DNA from: Butyrivibrio sp.
GTDB taxonomy: Bacteria; Bacillota; Clostridia; Lachnospirales; Lachnospiraceae
Direction of reading: 5' to 3'
Length of the DNA stretch: 63,452 bases
Assembly: GCA_016297265.1 (NCBI GenBank)
Contig: JAEDHB010000004.1
Coordinates: 1 to 63,452 of the forward strand
Below are positions 1 to 8,184 of this stretch, piece by piece. Both the position numbers and the translations under genes were made by a program. How positions within the stretch are numbered: position 1 is the stretch's first letter; every line of letters starts with the position of its first letter. The notes under the pieces are model-generated. The model saw nothing but the letters and a program-made list of their open reading frames with translations. It did no database searches and was not told where the DNA came from.

Positions 1-406
1 ATATATCCGTGATTATCGGAACTACACCGTCAATGAGCAAATCCGAAACCTTCTGATGCAGCAATGCATTCTGCGGCTTATGCATCTGGCTGGATACTTC
101 CTTGCCAAGCTTGCTATCCGCATTAAGCGCCTTAATCACTCCCGGTATTCTGTCAAGCAATGATATATCCCTGTTATTGGCAATCGCTCTGGCCTCTGCA
201 AGCATATGATCCACCATTCTCATAATCACAGCATCAAGTATCGCTTCCTTGGATTTAAAATGATAGTAGAGAGTTCCTCTTGCAATACCTATTTCATCCA
301 GAATATCATTGGTACTTGTCTCATCATAGCCCTTAGTCATAAAGAGCCGGGATGCAACATCCAAAATCTCCGTTCTTCTCTCCTCAACACTTTTGGTAAT
401 TCTCAT
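1..406 (-). CDS. TetR family transcriptional regulator (partial, C-terminus beyond the left edge)
   Basis: Reading leftwards from the ATG at 406-404, the frame is open for 135 codons to the window edge, so the gene is truncated only by the window. Residues about 10-55 form a classic TetR DNA-binding helix-turn-helix, including RGTLYYHFKSKE. The C-terminal ligand-binding part is mostly missing. The start is supported by a GGAGG box (ACGGAGGTTTGGTT) just upstream. A consensus promoter at 453-481 and an inverted repeat at 430-446 lie directly in front, which is the usual layout for an autorepressed TetR gene. It is expected to bind DNA as a dimer and release it on binding a small molecule. The regulated target, often an efflux pump, is probably left of the window. 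The ligand cannot be told from the sequence. Confidence 0.9.
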   Translation of the reverse strand, partial: MRITKSVEERRTEILDVASRLFMTKGYDETSTNDILDEIGIARGTLYYHFKSKEAILDAVIMRMVDHMLAEARAIANNRDISLLDRIPGVIKALNADSKLGKEVSSQMHKPQNALLHQKVSDLLIDGVVPIITDI

Positions 407-429
407 AACCAAACCTCCGTCATGTTATG

Positions 430-446
430 ACCGACTGTCTGTCGGT
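430..446. promoter_or_regulatory. Putative TetR operator (ACCGAC-N5-GTCGGT inverted repeat)
   Basis: A perfect 6-bp inverted repeat, ACCGAC/GTCGGT with a 5-bp centre, lies between the -10 box at 453-458 and the start codon of the TetR gene at 406. It therefore overlaps or closely follows the transcription start. The ACCGAC...GTCGGT half-site pattern is common for TetR regulators of Firmicutes. Autorepression is inferred from position. Confidence 0.7.
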
Positions 447-452
447 ATGTAT

Positions 453-481
453 AATATACTTCTATACTCTTTCTGTGTCAA
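453..481 (-). promoter_or_regulatory. Promoter of the TetR gene
   Basis: On the minus strand there is a perfect -35 TTGACA at 476-481, a 17-bp spacer and a -10 TATATT at 453-458. It sits between the modC stop and the TetR operator, so the regulator is a transcription unit separate from modABC. Confidence 0.75.
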
Positions 482-493
482 TACATTTTACAA

Positions 494-1507
494 TTATTTT
501 AGAAAAATAACATCAGCACTGTTAAAATACAGTATTTTCGGTATCCGGGGCATAGCATCATTTGTTTTTGCAAGCTTCCAGTTCAGTTTGCCAATGACAA
601 CATTCCATTCAAACAGGTCATCCGTTATCTCATATGTATCAACTATTATACTGTTATCACAATTATTTTTCTCAGCCTGCAGATAATGTGCTCTAAGTCC
701 CACATATTGCACATCCTCCGGCACTGATCCTCCAAATACTATATTGGTATTCCAGTCAGGAACAAATATCTCATTTGGGGAAACTCTTTCAAAAGCAGCG
801 ATATTCTTGCAACCTGAAAGTCTGGCCGCATTAACGGTTAGCGGATTTTTGAAAAACTCTTTGACCTCACAGGTATTTTCTGATTTTCCGTTATTGAGGC
901 AGGCAATATGTGAACACATCCTGTATATTTCGTCCCTGCTATGGGATACATATATCGCCGGAATATTTATTTGGTCCAGATATTTTTTAAGCTCACATTC
1001 CATGCCATATCTAAGATGCGAATCAAGGGCTGAAAGCGGTTCATCAAACAACAGGGCCTTCGGTCCCGCAACCAACATTCTTGCCATGGCGACACGCTGT
1101 TTTTGCCCTCCTGACAGCTTGTGGGGATACATATTTTCCAAGCCGCCCAGTTCAAACATTTCCAAATACCTTGCAAGAACTTCCTCCCTATTCTGTCCCT
1201 TCGAAAGTCCTGCCACAATATTTTGTGCAACCGTCATATTGGGAAACAGTGCATATTCCTGAAACATATATCCGATATGCCTCTTTTGCGGAGGCAGATT
1301 GATTTTCTTTTCCGAATCAAAAAGCACAACGCCATCAAGAATAATTTTACCCTCATCAGGCCTGTCAATTCCTGCAATACATTTAAGGGTACAGCTTTTT
1401 CCGCTGCCCGATGCACCAAGGAGCGCAAAAACACCCTGTTCACATTCAAATTCCACATTCAAAAGGAAATCGTCATATTTTTTTCGTATTTTCACATATA
1501 ATCCCAT
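494..1507 (-). CDS. modC: Molybdate ABC transporter ATP-binding protein ModC
   Basis: This is the ATPase of the molybdate importer, energising ModB at the inner face of the membrane. Visible motifs are Walker A GASGSGKS (residues 31-38), signature LSGGQKQR, Walker B LLFDEP with the D-loop SALD, and the switch histidine in YVSHSRDE. The remaining C-terminal 110 residues or so correspond to the molybdate-binding MOP-like region but match it weakly. The start is taken at the ATG at 1507, which follows an AGAGGTGG box and begins 1 base after the modB stop. A longer in-frame start at 1546 would run into modB and lacks a ribosome site. It is last in xdhC-modA-modB-modC. ModC rather than sulfate CysA is favoured by the molybdenum-enzyme genes next to it. 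Confidence 0.93.
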   Translation of the reverse strand: MGLYVKIRKKYDDFLLNVEFECEQGVFALLGASGSGKSCTLKCIAGIDRPDEGKIILDGVVLFDSEKKINLPPQKRHIGYMFQEYALFPNMTVAQNIVAGLSKGQNREEVLARYLEMFELGGLENMYPHKLSGGQKQRVAMARMLVAGPKALLFDEPLSALDSHLRYGMECELKKYLDQINIPAIYVSHSRDEIYRMCSHIACLNNGKSENTCEVKEFFKNPLTVNAARLSGCKNIAAFERVSPNEIFVPDWNTNIVFGGSVPEDVQYVGLRAHYLQAEKNNCDNSIIVDTYEITDDLFEWNVVIGKLNWKLAKTNDAMPRIPKILYFNSADVIFLK

Positions 1508-1508
1508 G

Positions 1509-2204
1509 CTACCACCTCTTTGTATTTCTGTGCTTTCGGTTTGCAATAAGATTAAATGTAATTATCACAATAAAGGATACAACGAGCAGTATTCCAACCC
1601 AGAATCCCGCATCCTTGTAATCACCGTTTTGCACTACCATCGCAATCCTCTGGGATATTGTTCCTGTTTTTCCCGGAATATTGCCTGCCAGCATCGCCGT
1701 TGCCCCATATTCACCCATGGCGCGCGCAAAAGTGAGCACAATGCCCGCAATTATTCCATGCTTTGCGTTTGGCAAAACAACGCGCCAGAATATTTTTGAA
1801 TTGGACATTCCAAGGGTTTTTGCTGCATAAATCAGGTTTTCATCCACCTGCTCATAGGCTGCTCTTGCATTGCGGTACATAAGCGGAAATGCTATTACTG
1901 TTGCCGCTATAATACATCCAAGAAAGCTATGCACCACCCTTATATCAAAGGTACTATAAAGCATGGAGCCAAAGGGCCTGTTCACGCTGAAAACCAGCAG
2001 CAGAATAAAACCTGCAACCGTCGGCGGCAGAACCATTGGCAGGGTAAGTATGCCGTCAATAATTGCACGCGTTCTGCTTTTGCTTCTCATTACAAGTCTT
2101 GCCACATATATCCCTAAAAAGAAGGAAATAACTGTAGCTATCACGCCCGTCTTTAATGAAATAATCAATGGGCTCCAATCAAGACCGGAAAAAAAATCTG
2201 CCAT
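1509..2204 (-). CDS. modB: Molybdate ABC transporter permease ModB
   Basis: This 231-residue polytopic inner-membrane protein forms the molybdate channel. It has about five or six hydrophobic segments and the permease EAA-type loop REYGATAMLAG-like motif (GEYGATAMLAGN) that contacts the ATPase. The start is chosen at ATG 2204 because TTTGGAGGAACA precedes it. A GTG seven codons upstream overlaps the modA stop and has no proper spacing. The length is typical for ModB. It is tightly spaced with modA (20 bases) and modC (1 base), implying one transcript. Confidence 0.93.
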   Translation of the reverse strand: MADFFSGLDWSPLIISLKTGVIATVISFFLGIYVARLVMRSKSRTRAIIDGILTLPMVLPPTVAGFILLLVFSVNRPFGSMLYSTFDIRVVHSFLGCIIAATVIAFPLMYRNARAAYEQVDENLIYAAKTLGMSNSKIFWRVVLPNAKHGIIAGIVLTFARAMGEYGATAMLAGNIPGKTGTISQRIAMVVQNGDYKDAGFWVGILLVVSFIVIITFNLIANRKHRNTKRW

Positions 2205-2224
2205 TGTTCCTCCAAAATTTTGCA

Positions 2225-3037
2225 CTAGTTTGAAATGAAACGGTATTTCTCAAAAATCTTCTTTGCTTCTGCTGATTCGATATATTCTAAAAGCTTACGG
2301 GTGGCTTCTTCATCCGCCTTTGAAGCACTGCTGGTTTTTATGCGCACGACAGGATAAATAATTTCACCGCACAATTCGCCGGACACTTTCTCTATAATCT
2401 CAAGCTTATCTTCATATCCATAAGTATCCGAATAGTATACGGTACCAACTTCATTGGAGCCTTCTGCGACTGTCACTGCGACTGCTCCCACATTGATACA
2501 TTCATTTATTTCAAGATTTCCCAAAGCGACTGATATCTCCTGTGTTGTACAATCTTCCCTGTCAAGAATACCAAGCTTAACCAGCGCCTTTCTGGTGTAC
2601 ATACCCACCGGAACCGATGCATCTGCAAGGGCAAGATTAGTTGCCTTATCAAGATTTGCAATTCCCGTAACCTTTGTGTCATTACCCTTTCCGGCAATAA
2701 CACAAAGCGTATTATTGAGCAAATCCCTTCTTGTGCCGCTAACCGTGAGTTCTTTTTCCTCAAGCTGTCTCACCTGTTTTGTTGCCGCTGAGAAAAAAAT
2801 ATCACATTCCGCTCCTTCTTCAATTTGTTTTTCCAGAGTTCCCGAGCTGTCATAGGAAGCATAAACCTGCACCTGTGGATTCTCTTTCTTAAACTCTGCA
2901 ATTATCTCATCCATGGCCATATTGAGACTCTTTGCCGCAAAAAGATATACCTCGGCCTTTTCATTATCCTTCCTTCCGCACGAGGCCAATCCCACGGTCA
3001 TGACAAAACATAGTATTACAACAAATGTCTTTCTCAT
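2225..3037 (-). CDS. modA: Molybdate ABC transporter substrate-binding lipoprotein ModA
   Basis: This extracytoplasmic binding protein captures molybdate (or tungstate) and delivers it to ModBC. The N-terminus has a lipoprotein signal with the lipobox LASC at about residues 17-20, so it is anchored to the outer face of the membrane. The mature part begins with the family pattern VYLFAAKSLNMAMDEI, including the Ser that contacts the oxyanion, and contains an LALADASVPVGMYT segment typical of ModA. Its start overlaps the xdhC-like stop as TAATG, suggesting translational coupling. Length is 270 residues, normal for the family. Confidence 0.93.
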   Translation of the reverse strand: MRKTFVVILCFVMTVGLASCGRKDNEKAEVYLFAAKSLNMAMDEIIAEFKKENPQVQVYASYDSSGTLEKQIEEGAECDIFFSAATKQVRQLEEKELTVSGTRRDLLNNTLCVIAGKGNDTKVTGIANLDKATNLALADASVPVGMYTRKALVKLGILDREDCTTQEISVALGNLEINECINVGAVAVTVAEGSNEVGTVYYSDTYGYEDKLEIIEKVSGELCGEIIYPVVRIKTSSASKADEEATRKLLEYIESAEAKKIFEKYRFISN

Positions 3038-3984
3038 TAGCCTTCTCTCCTGACACTAATCATTTCCGCAGCAATGCTTATTGCTATTTCTGCCGGTGTT
3101 TCGCTCCCTATCGGTATTCCGATCGGGGCATGGACCCTCTGTATATCGTCCATGGTAAAACCTCTCTTAATCAGTTCGGAATTGACATAGGCAGTTTTCT
3201 TTTTACTTCCGACAACTCCTATATATTTTGCTTTTGTATTAAGGGCAAAGGCCTCTGCCTCAGTATCGCAACTGTGCCCTCTGGTCACAATCACTATGTA
3301 ATCCTTGTCCGTCACTGCAATTATTTCACCAATACAGGAAAAATCCGTACATATACGTTCCCTCGCTTCACAAAAGGCATCCGCGTTAAACAAATCCTCT
3401 CTGTCATCCACAATAACACATTTGAAATCCAGATGTGTAAGAACAGGCACAAGTTCTTTTGCCAGATGGCCTGCACCCATAATATATACCATCCCGTCGT
3501 AATTAAATTCCTCATAATAAATGCCGTCCGACACTTCCCTGTGTATCGGCTGCTCAAAAATATGTTTTGCAATATATGGTGCAGTGCCGTCAACCGGAAA
3601 TGCCACGCAGAATCTGTCAGAATGAGTATTGTGTTGCTTACATTGTTCCACAAAATCCTTTATTCCTGCATTATTGCCGGCACAGTATACAAAAATAATA
3701 TCGAGGTGACCTCCGCATACCATGCCCAGTTCTGCGCCGTTATCGGTAAGGTCATAATGAACCGCCTCGGATTTTTTATTATCAAGCACCTTGTGTGCCC
3801 GCTGAATGACTTTATATTCCAATGCTCCGCCCCCTACGGAGCCGTCGACAATGCCTGTCTCATCCACCAGCATATATGCCCCGGCGCCCCTTGGGATTGA
3901 ACCCTTGGAATCAACGATTACGGTTATTACCGCATCCCTTCCCTCTTCCATTATTCTGTTTAGCGAATCAATTATATTAATCAT
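3037..3984 (-). CDS. XdhC/CoxI family molybdenum cofactor sulfuration/insertion chaperone
   Basis: The protein has the two-part layout of XdhC/CoxI proteins. The N-terminal domain carries PRGAGAYMLV, DGSVGGGALE and a CGGH cysteine motif; the C-terminal Rossmann-like XdhC_C domain carries IMGAGHLAKELV and VVGSKKK. XdhC proteins bind molybdenum cofactor and deliver it, after sulfuration, to xanthine dehydrogenase-type hydroxylases. The start is taken at ATG 3984, with an AAGGG box in front. Other in-frame starts at 3990 and 4032 are less well placed. It leads the xdhC-modABC unit and links molybdate uptake to the Se-Mo hydroxylase maturation genes to the right. No hydroxylase is in the window, so the client enzyme is unknown. 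Confidence 0.88.
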   Translation of the reverse strand: MINIIDSLNRIMEEGRDAVITVIVDSKGSIPRGAGAYMLVDETGIVDGSVGGGALEYKVIQRAHKVLDNKKSEAVHYDLTDNGAELGMVCGGHLDIIFVYCAGNNAGIKDFVEQCKQHNTHSDRFCVAFPVDGTAPYIAKHIFEQPIHREVSDGIYYEEFNYDGMVYIMGAGHLAKELVPVLTHLDFKCVIVDDREDLFNADAFCEARERICTDFSCIGEIIAVTDKDYIVIVTRGHSCDTEAEAFALNTKAKYIGVVGSKKKTAYVNSELIKRGFTMDDIQRVHAPIGIPIGSETPAEIAISIAAEMISVRREG

Positions 3985-4007
3985 ATCCATCCCTTCGATA
4001 TTGCCGG

Positions 4008-4042
4008 AAAAGCAAATTGCCACCCGTGACAACGAGCGGCAA
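4008..4042 (-). terminator. Probable terminator after the papain-like protease gene
   Basis: An 11-bp stem (4017-4027 with 4032-4042, including two G-U pairs and a GACA loop) lies just after the protease stop codon. On the minus strand it is followed by a T-rich tail TTTGCTTTT. It would separate the protease transcript from xdhC-modABC unless read through. Confidence 0.55.
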
Positions 4043-4052
4043 TTGCATCAAT

Positions 4053-6410
4053 TTATCTGATAGTCATACTAACAGGATTACTCCATGCTGAGTAATAATT
4101 TACACTACCTTTTTTTAATACAGAGCGAATATAGAATTTGTAATTTCCCTTTGCAAGCCTGCAAATGTATGCATAGGTATTATTGCCGCTGAATTTAAGT
4201 GTTTTCGTTGTTTTACCAACATTATATCGCACTTGATATTCCGTTGCAATTTTATTTGCAGGCCACCTAAGCATAACATATCGGTTGTTATTGTCCGAAT
4301 AGGATATAATACGGGAAATATATGGTTTTTGAATAAAATAGCAAGTCTTAAGGGCACTTCTGTTGGAGCAGTAGCTGCCCTTTAACGCACATACATAATA
4401 CTGGTATTTTCCTCCGTTTGTAACCTTGTAGTCATACCAGTTTACCGTTTTGCCTCCGCTTACTGTTGCAACCTTGCTCCATGCGGAGGCTCCGTTGTAT
4501 TTTCTGTAAACCGTATATCCCGTCGCTCCGGATACCGCTTTCCAGGTAACCTTTATCCTGCCCGCATCACAAACAGCACCGGTAACTGTGCTTGGTGCCA
4601 CATAATAGTTTTCCCTGACAGAACTCAATGCTCCCAGCGTTTTTCCGTCATGTATTCTGATGGTATACCTGTACCTTGTTCCGTTAGTTACCTTCATATC
4701 CTCCCAGGTGGTTTTTGAAGGTCCTCCCACTATGGCAACTCTGCTCCATTTTGTTGCATTGGCAGCCATCCTGTAGATATAATAATATTTTGCCGATGAT
4801 ACCTTGTTCCAGGACAAAGCAGCCTTGCCATTGCCATTGGTAATTGCCTTCCAGGTCGCAGTTTTTGCTGTTGATGAAGAGACTGATGCAGTAGTTACAT
4901 TGTCCGTATACGCCTTGATTCTCAGATTATTGTATTTGTAATACTTTTTCAAATCATACCAGGAGCCATTTTTGACAAAGCTTTGACCATATGAAGCATT
5001 TGCCGTTATATCCACCCAGTCATTGTAGGATTTGGATGCCTCTGCCACAGCATATACGGTGCCCGTATTACTATTGGACAAAGTAAATACAACGGAATAT
5101 GTATCGCCCTTCTTCAGACTGATATTCTTATTGAGCTTCAGGGTATTATATCCCCTGACATCAATTTTTCCGCTTTGTGATAACATCAGGGTACCACTCT
5201 CCGGATTGCCGGCATTCGTAAGATTTTTATATACATACAGCTTGTAATTCATATTGTGAGCGGTTGTCTTTAGTGCAACGGCCTTAAGGACTTCAGAGTT
5301 CTTTTTTGCCGTAAAAACATTGGCAATTGTCATAGAGGTTGTATTGGAAAAGCCCAGAACCGTATCTGCGAGAGCACCGTCGTATTGATAATTATTATCA
5401 TAATATTCGTCCTTATCGGAACCCTTATCGCTTACACAATCCAAAAAGAAGAATGAATCCGATATGCTCCTGTCATTGTAGGACAGCCAGAAATATGCGT
5501 CGTGGCTGTAGGTTGATTTGCCGCCCCAGGAATTCCTCACTAACCAGGCACCCCTTGTTTCTGCCTCTGCAACGTAAAAATTATCATCCCAGCCCACTAC
5601 CGCTACAGAATGATTACCGCTATAGGAATACGGACAATAATATGAATTTCGGGAATCATTGTAATAATATGGATTGTCATAATACGAAATTCCGGCGGCG
5701 CCGTATTTTTGAATAAGCACTTTAATTTTTTCGCGATAACATTTTTCAACCTCAAGAGCATTTCTCACATGTGCCGTATCATCAAATGCATACCCTGCTG
5801 CAAATCCCGAGCTAAGGGTGGCAGCAGCTTTTGAATATGGATATTTGTTCTCAGCGGCCAATCCCCTCCAGTTCATGGCAGCAGCTGCCGCCAGAGAAAA
5901 ATTTCCTCCGTGCTGCAAAAAATTCTCAGAATACGATGCAAATACTGTTGAATCCGAATTTGTTCCTCCCAAAGGGTCAGTTTCAGAAAAATAAGTTGAA
6001 TATACCGTATGCAATTCGCTTAAATCCAACAATTTGTTATCATTATTCAGTATACTTAGTTCCGCCAGGGCATTGGTCGCAAACGCCCAGCAGGTCCCGT
6101 ACGTCCCCTGATTCCTCAAAGCCGGATAGTTCTTTGTTCCTATCCCCTCTGGCACATATTTTGCCGGTGCTGATTCTGCAGTTGAGGCGGTTCTGTACAG
6201 ATAACTCATATCCTTCTCCCCGTCAGCTGCTTCTCCCAGACTTATTGCCTTGACAGGTTCAGTCTCAATACAGCCTCCTGATTTGGTTGTAAAAAATGTG
6301 GATTCCGGTGCGGAAACGGCATCAGTTCCGGCTGACACCATGGTTGTACCGGTAAGAAAAAGAATGGCCATCATCACGACAGCCAGCGTGCGACTTAACA
6401 TATGTTTCAT
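4053..6410 (-). CDS. Secreted papain-like (C1A) cysteine protease with C-terminal fibronectin-type-III-like domains
   Basis: This 785-residue exported protein starts with a signal peptide (residues 1-28, ending near VSAG). A papain fold follows: NQGTYGTCWAF holds the catalytic Cys107, NHSVAVVGW holds His267 and RNSWGG holds Asn293. Residues about 340-510 resemble the lectin-like domain often found C-terminal to bacterial C1A peptidases. After about 520 there are three repeated fibronectin-III-like units with patterns such as SWNKVSSAKYYYIYR and TWKAVSGATGYTVYR, finishing with SAWSN. No LPXTG or membrane anchor is seen, so it is probably released or bound non-covalently. The ATG follows AAGGAGGAATTTAT. 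It has its own promoter (6468-6496) and terminator. It is likely a degradative or adhesive surface protease; substrate unknown. Confidence 0.9.
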   Translation of the reverse strand: MKHMLSRTLAVVMMAILFLTGTTMVSAGTDAVSAPESTFFTTKSGGCIETEPVKAISLGEAADGEKDMSYLYRTASTAESAPAKYVPEGIGTKNYPALRNQGTYGTCWAFATNALAELSILNNDNKLLDLSELHTVYSTYFSETDPLGGTNSDSTVFASYSENFLQHGGNFSLAAAAAMNWRGLAAENKYPYSKAAATLSSGFAAGYAFDDTAHVRNALEVEKCYREKIKVLIQKYGAAGISYYDNPYYYNDSRNSYYCPYSYSGNHSVAVVGWDDNFYVAEAETRGAWLVRNSWGGKSTYSHDAYFWLSYNDRSISDSFFFLDCVSDKGSDKDEYYDNNYQYDGALADTVLGFSNTTSMTIANVFTAKKNSEVLKAVALKTTAHNMNYKLYVYKNLTNAGNPESGTLMLSQSGKIDVRGYNTLKLNKNISLKKGDTYSVVFTLSNSNTGTVYAVAEASKSYNDWVDITANASYGQSFVKNGSWYDLKKYYKYNNLRIKAYTDNVTTASVSSSTAKTATWKAITNGNGKAALSWNKVSSAKYYYIYRMAANATKWSRVAIVGGPSKTTWEDMKVTNGTRYRYTIRIHDGKTLGALSSVRENYYVAPSTVTGAVCDAGRIKVTWKAVSGATGYTVYRKYNGASAWSKVATVSGGKTVNWYDYKVTNGGKYQYYVCALKGSYCSNRSALKTCYFIQKPYISRIISYSDNNNRYVMLRWPANKIATEYQVRYNVGKTTKTLKFSGNNTYAYICRLAKGNYKFYIRSVLKKGSVNYYSAWSNPVSMTIR

Positions 6411-6467
6411 ATAAATTCCTCCTTCATATGTAACAAATGTTCTCGTCCCCGTATGATTATTGAAAAT

Positions 6468-6496
6468 ATTATAGCATCATATCTGCAATATTTCCA
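6468..6496 (-). promoter_or_regulatory. Promoter of the papain-like protease gene
   Basis: On the minus strand there is -35 TGGAAA at 6491-6496, a 17-bp spacer and a perfect -10 TATAAT at 6468-6473. It lies in the gap after yqeB and about 50 bases upstream of the protease ATG, so the protease can be expressed apart from the selenium operon. Confidence 0.65.
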
Positions 6497-6517
6497 TACA
6501 ATTTTACCGAAATATTT

Positions 6518-7327
6518 TTAGAAATCCGAATGAGCACATACAAGTTCCAATACACTGCCTGCAATGCATCTTGCCTTGTCCGATATGGTAAAACAATTGC
6601 CCAATTCTTCCACTCTTGGGTCAATATCTGCGATTTTAAATCCCTTTGTAACAGGATATCCATCCCTTATAAGTCCCCTTATTATCCCGCTTATCGTAGC
6701 GCGGACCTCCACTTTATTTTCCCCCTCAATAGTTGCAATTATATCTCCCTTTTCCACTACGTCCCCAATTCTATGAATATTGTGCATAACACCCTGTGCC
6801 CCTGCATGGATGACTCTTTCATGGGTATATCCGCCAATGGAGCCGGGAATTCCTGTATTCGGAAGTGCGCATCCCTCGCTGATAATTCTTCCGAGATTAT
6901 GCCCTCTCATGGTTTCGATAACATAATGGGCATCCCTCCCTGCCTCAAAACCGGGTCCTAATGCAATAACCAGGTCGGCCATATCAATCGAGGTATTGCA
7001 ATTTCTTTTTGCAAGAATTCCATCCACAACAACCTTTGGTTTCAGCCTGTCAATCAAAATACCGTTGCCGTCAATAATTACAGGAATCTCATTGCGCTCA
7101 TGAATTGCTTGAATTTCATCAACAGAGCCGGCAAAGCAAGCCACCATATCCTCTATTTTGGCAGTTCCGGAATAGACTGCTTCGCTTACGGCGACCTGAC
7201 GCCGTATTGCGGAAGGTCTTGCAATTTCCGTGACAAGCACTCTGTATCCGCTTTTCCACAATTTATAGATTGTCCCTGTGGCAATATCGCCACCTCCTCT
7301 TACAATAATCAAATCATTCTTATTCAT
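6518..7327 (-). CDS. yqeB: YqeB/EF2563 family selenium-dependent molybdenum hydroxylase accessory protein
   Basis: The protein matches the YqeB (EF2563) family found only with selenium-dependent molybdenum hydroxylases. It shows an N-terminal nucleotide-binding-like motif VRGGGDIATGT, an ALGPGFEAGRD motif and a C-terminal biotinyl/lipoyl-like fold around VEKGDIIATIEG. Its biochemical role is unproven; the genomic link is the known evidence. The start is taken at ATG 7327 (MNKNDLIIV), which aligns with the motif spacing of the family and follows AGGTG. The reading frame extends further upstream to 7363 but would overlap the preceding gene. It is the last gene of the yqeC-to-yqeB operon. Confidence 0.85.
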   Translation of the reverse strand: MNKNDLIIVRGGGDIATGTIYKLWKSGYRVLVTEIARPSAIRRQVAVSEAVYSGTAKIEDMVACFAGSVDEIQAIHERNEIPVIIDGNGILIDRLKPKVVVDGILAKRNCNTSIDMADLVIALGPGFEAGRDAHYVIETMRGHNLGRIISEGCALPNTGIPGSIGGYTHERVIHAGAQGVMHNIHRIGDVVEKGDIIATIEGENKVEVRATISGIIRGLIRDGYPVTKGFKIADIDPRVEELGNCFTISDKARCIAGSVLELVCAHSDF

Positions 7328-7332
7328 AGCAC

Positions 7333-7569
7333 CTACACCACAGTCACATGTATCCTCTCCCATTTGAGATTAGCTGACTGTAATTCCTTTTGAAAAAAGT
7401 CCGCTAACTCAGGCCTCGTACTCCAGGCAAGTCCGCAGCCTGCCGCTATTTTACCGGGAAGGGGAATAATCCTTCCCTCTATATTATTTTCCCTGCAATA
7501 TTTCTCAAGAGCCATTGCATCCGTTGTGGATTTAAAGGTAATTATCAGACATTCTTTTTTGATATACAT
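7333..7569 (-). CDS. DUF3343 family small protein of the selenium/molybdenum hydroxylase cluster
   Basis: This is a 78-residue DUF3343 protein (family pattern ITFKSTTDAMALEKYCREN... GRIIPLP...AAGCGLAW). DUF3343 members occur with yedF and selD and have been proposed to carry sulfur or selenium. The cysteine in AGCGLAW is the obvious candidate residue; that role is inference. Its ATG overlaps the yedF stop as TAATG and its stop is 5 bases from the yqeB start, so it is translationally coupled on both sides. Confidence 0.83.
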   Translation of the reverse strand: MYIKKECLIITFKSTTDAMALEKYCRENNIEGRIIPLPGKIAAGCGLAWSTRPELADFFQKELQSANLKWERIHVTVV

Positions 7570-8171
7570 TATGGTTTCAAAATCAAATCAGCCTTAAGCT
7601 GTTTTTCAACAATTTCATACATATTGGTTACTTTTCCTATGGCAAGCTCATCGGTCAGTCCGTAAAAATTGAGGCATGTTCCACAGGTCAGAATCTCTAC
7701 TCCATCCTGACTCAGTTTCTGCAAATCCTCCAAAACCGGCGAGGCCTTGCAGGTAAGTTTTGCGCCACCATTGTAAAATAACACCGTACTTGGCAAAGTA
7801 TCCTGTGTGGTCAATGCATACACAAAACTTTTGATGAGCATTGCGCCAAGTTCCCTGTCACCGTCCCCCATAACATCCGATGCGATGACTACCACCTTAT
7901 TCATCCCCATTGGTTTGCATTGGCAGGCGGTTTCTTCAGGAATGCTGTTGTCATCGATAACAGCCTTGATATTTACCTTGAATATTTCGTTTTCCCTGAT
8001 GTATTCAGATTCAAAGCCCTTTTGTCCTGCAAGTTTCTGCAGATTCTGAACAGCAATTTCATTGTCCACAAGCACCTGAATAATATCTGATGTCTTTAAC
8101 TCATTAATTGTATCCTTTGCTTTGATTACGGGAATAGGACACACATCTCCGACTGCATTGATTATTATCAT
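7569..8171 (-). CDS. yedF: YedF, sulfurtransferase-like selenium metabolism protein
   Basis: A two-domain 200-residue protein. The N-terminal TusA/SirA-like domain has the hallmark DVCPIPVI motif whose Cys carries persulfide or perselenide in TusA relatives. The C-terminal DsrE-like domain carries LTCGTCLNFYGL with two cysteines. This fusion is diagnostic for YedF of selenium-dependent hydroxylase systems and probably relays Se or S between the cysteine desulfurase and SelD or the molybdenum cofactor (inference). ATG 8171 follows CGGAGGAAAGAAC; an upstream in-frame codon at 8207 would overlap the SGNH gene and lacks a ribosome site. Confidence 0.88.
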   Translation of the reverse strand: MIIINAVGDVCPIPVIKAKDTINELKTSDIIQVLVDNEIAVQNLQKLAGQKGFESEYIRENEIFKVNIKAVIDDNSIPEETACQCKPMGMNKVVVIASDVMGDGDRELGAMLIKSFVYALTTQDTLPSTVLFYNGGAKLTCKASPVLEDLQKLSQDGVEILTCGTCLNFYGLTDELAIGKVTNMYEIVEKQLKADLILKP

Positions 8172-8184
8172 GTTCTTTCCTCCG

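Noticed and set aside
3025..3900. Plus-strand open frame of 291 codons
   Set aside because: It lies antisense to the XdhC-like gene, has no ribosome site, resembles no family and is Cys/His/Tyr-rich in the way of shadow frames.
5700..5720. Possible tRNA or small RNA within GC-richer stretches and gaps
   Set aside because: No cloverleaf, CCA end or known riboswitch core was found in any intergenic gap; all gaps are below 300 bases and hold promoters or terminators.
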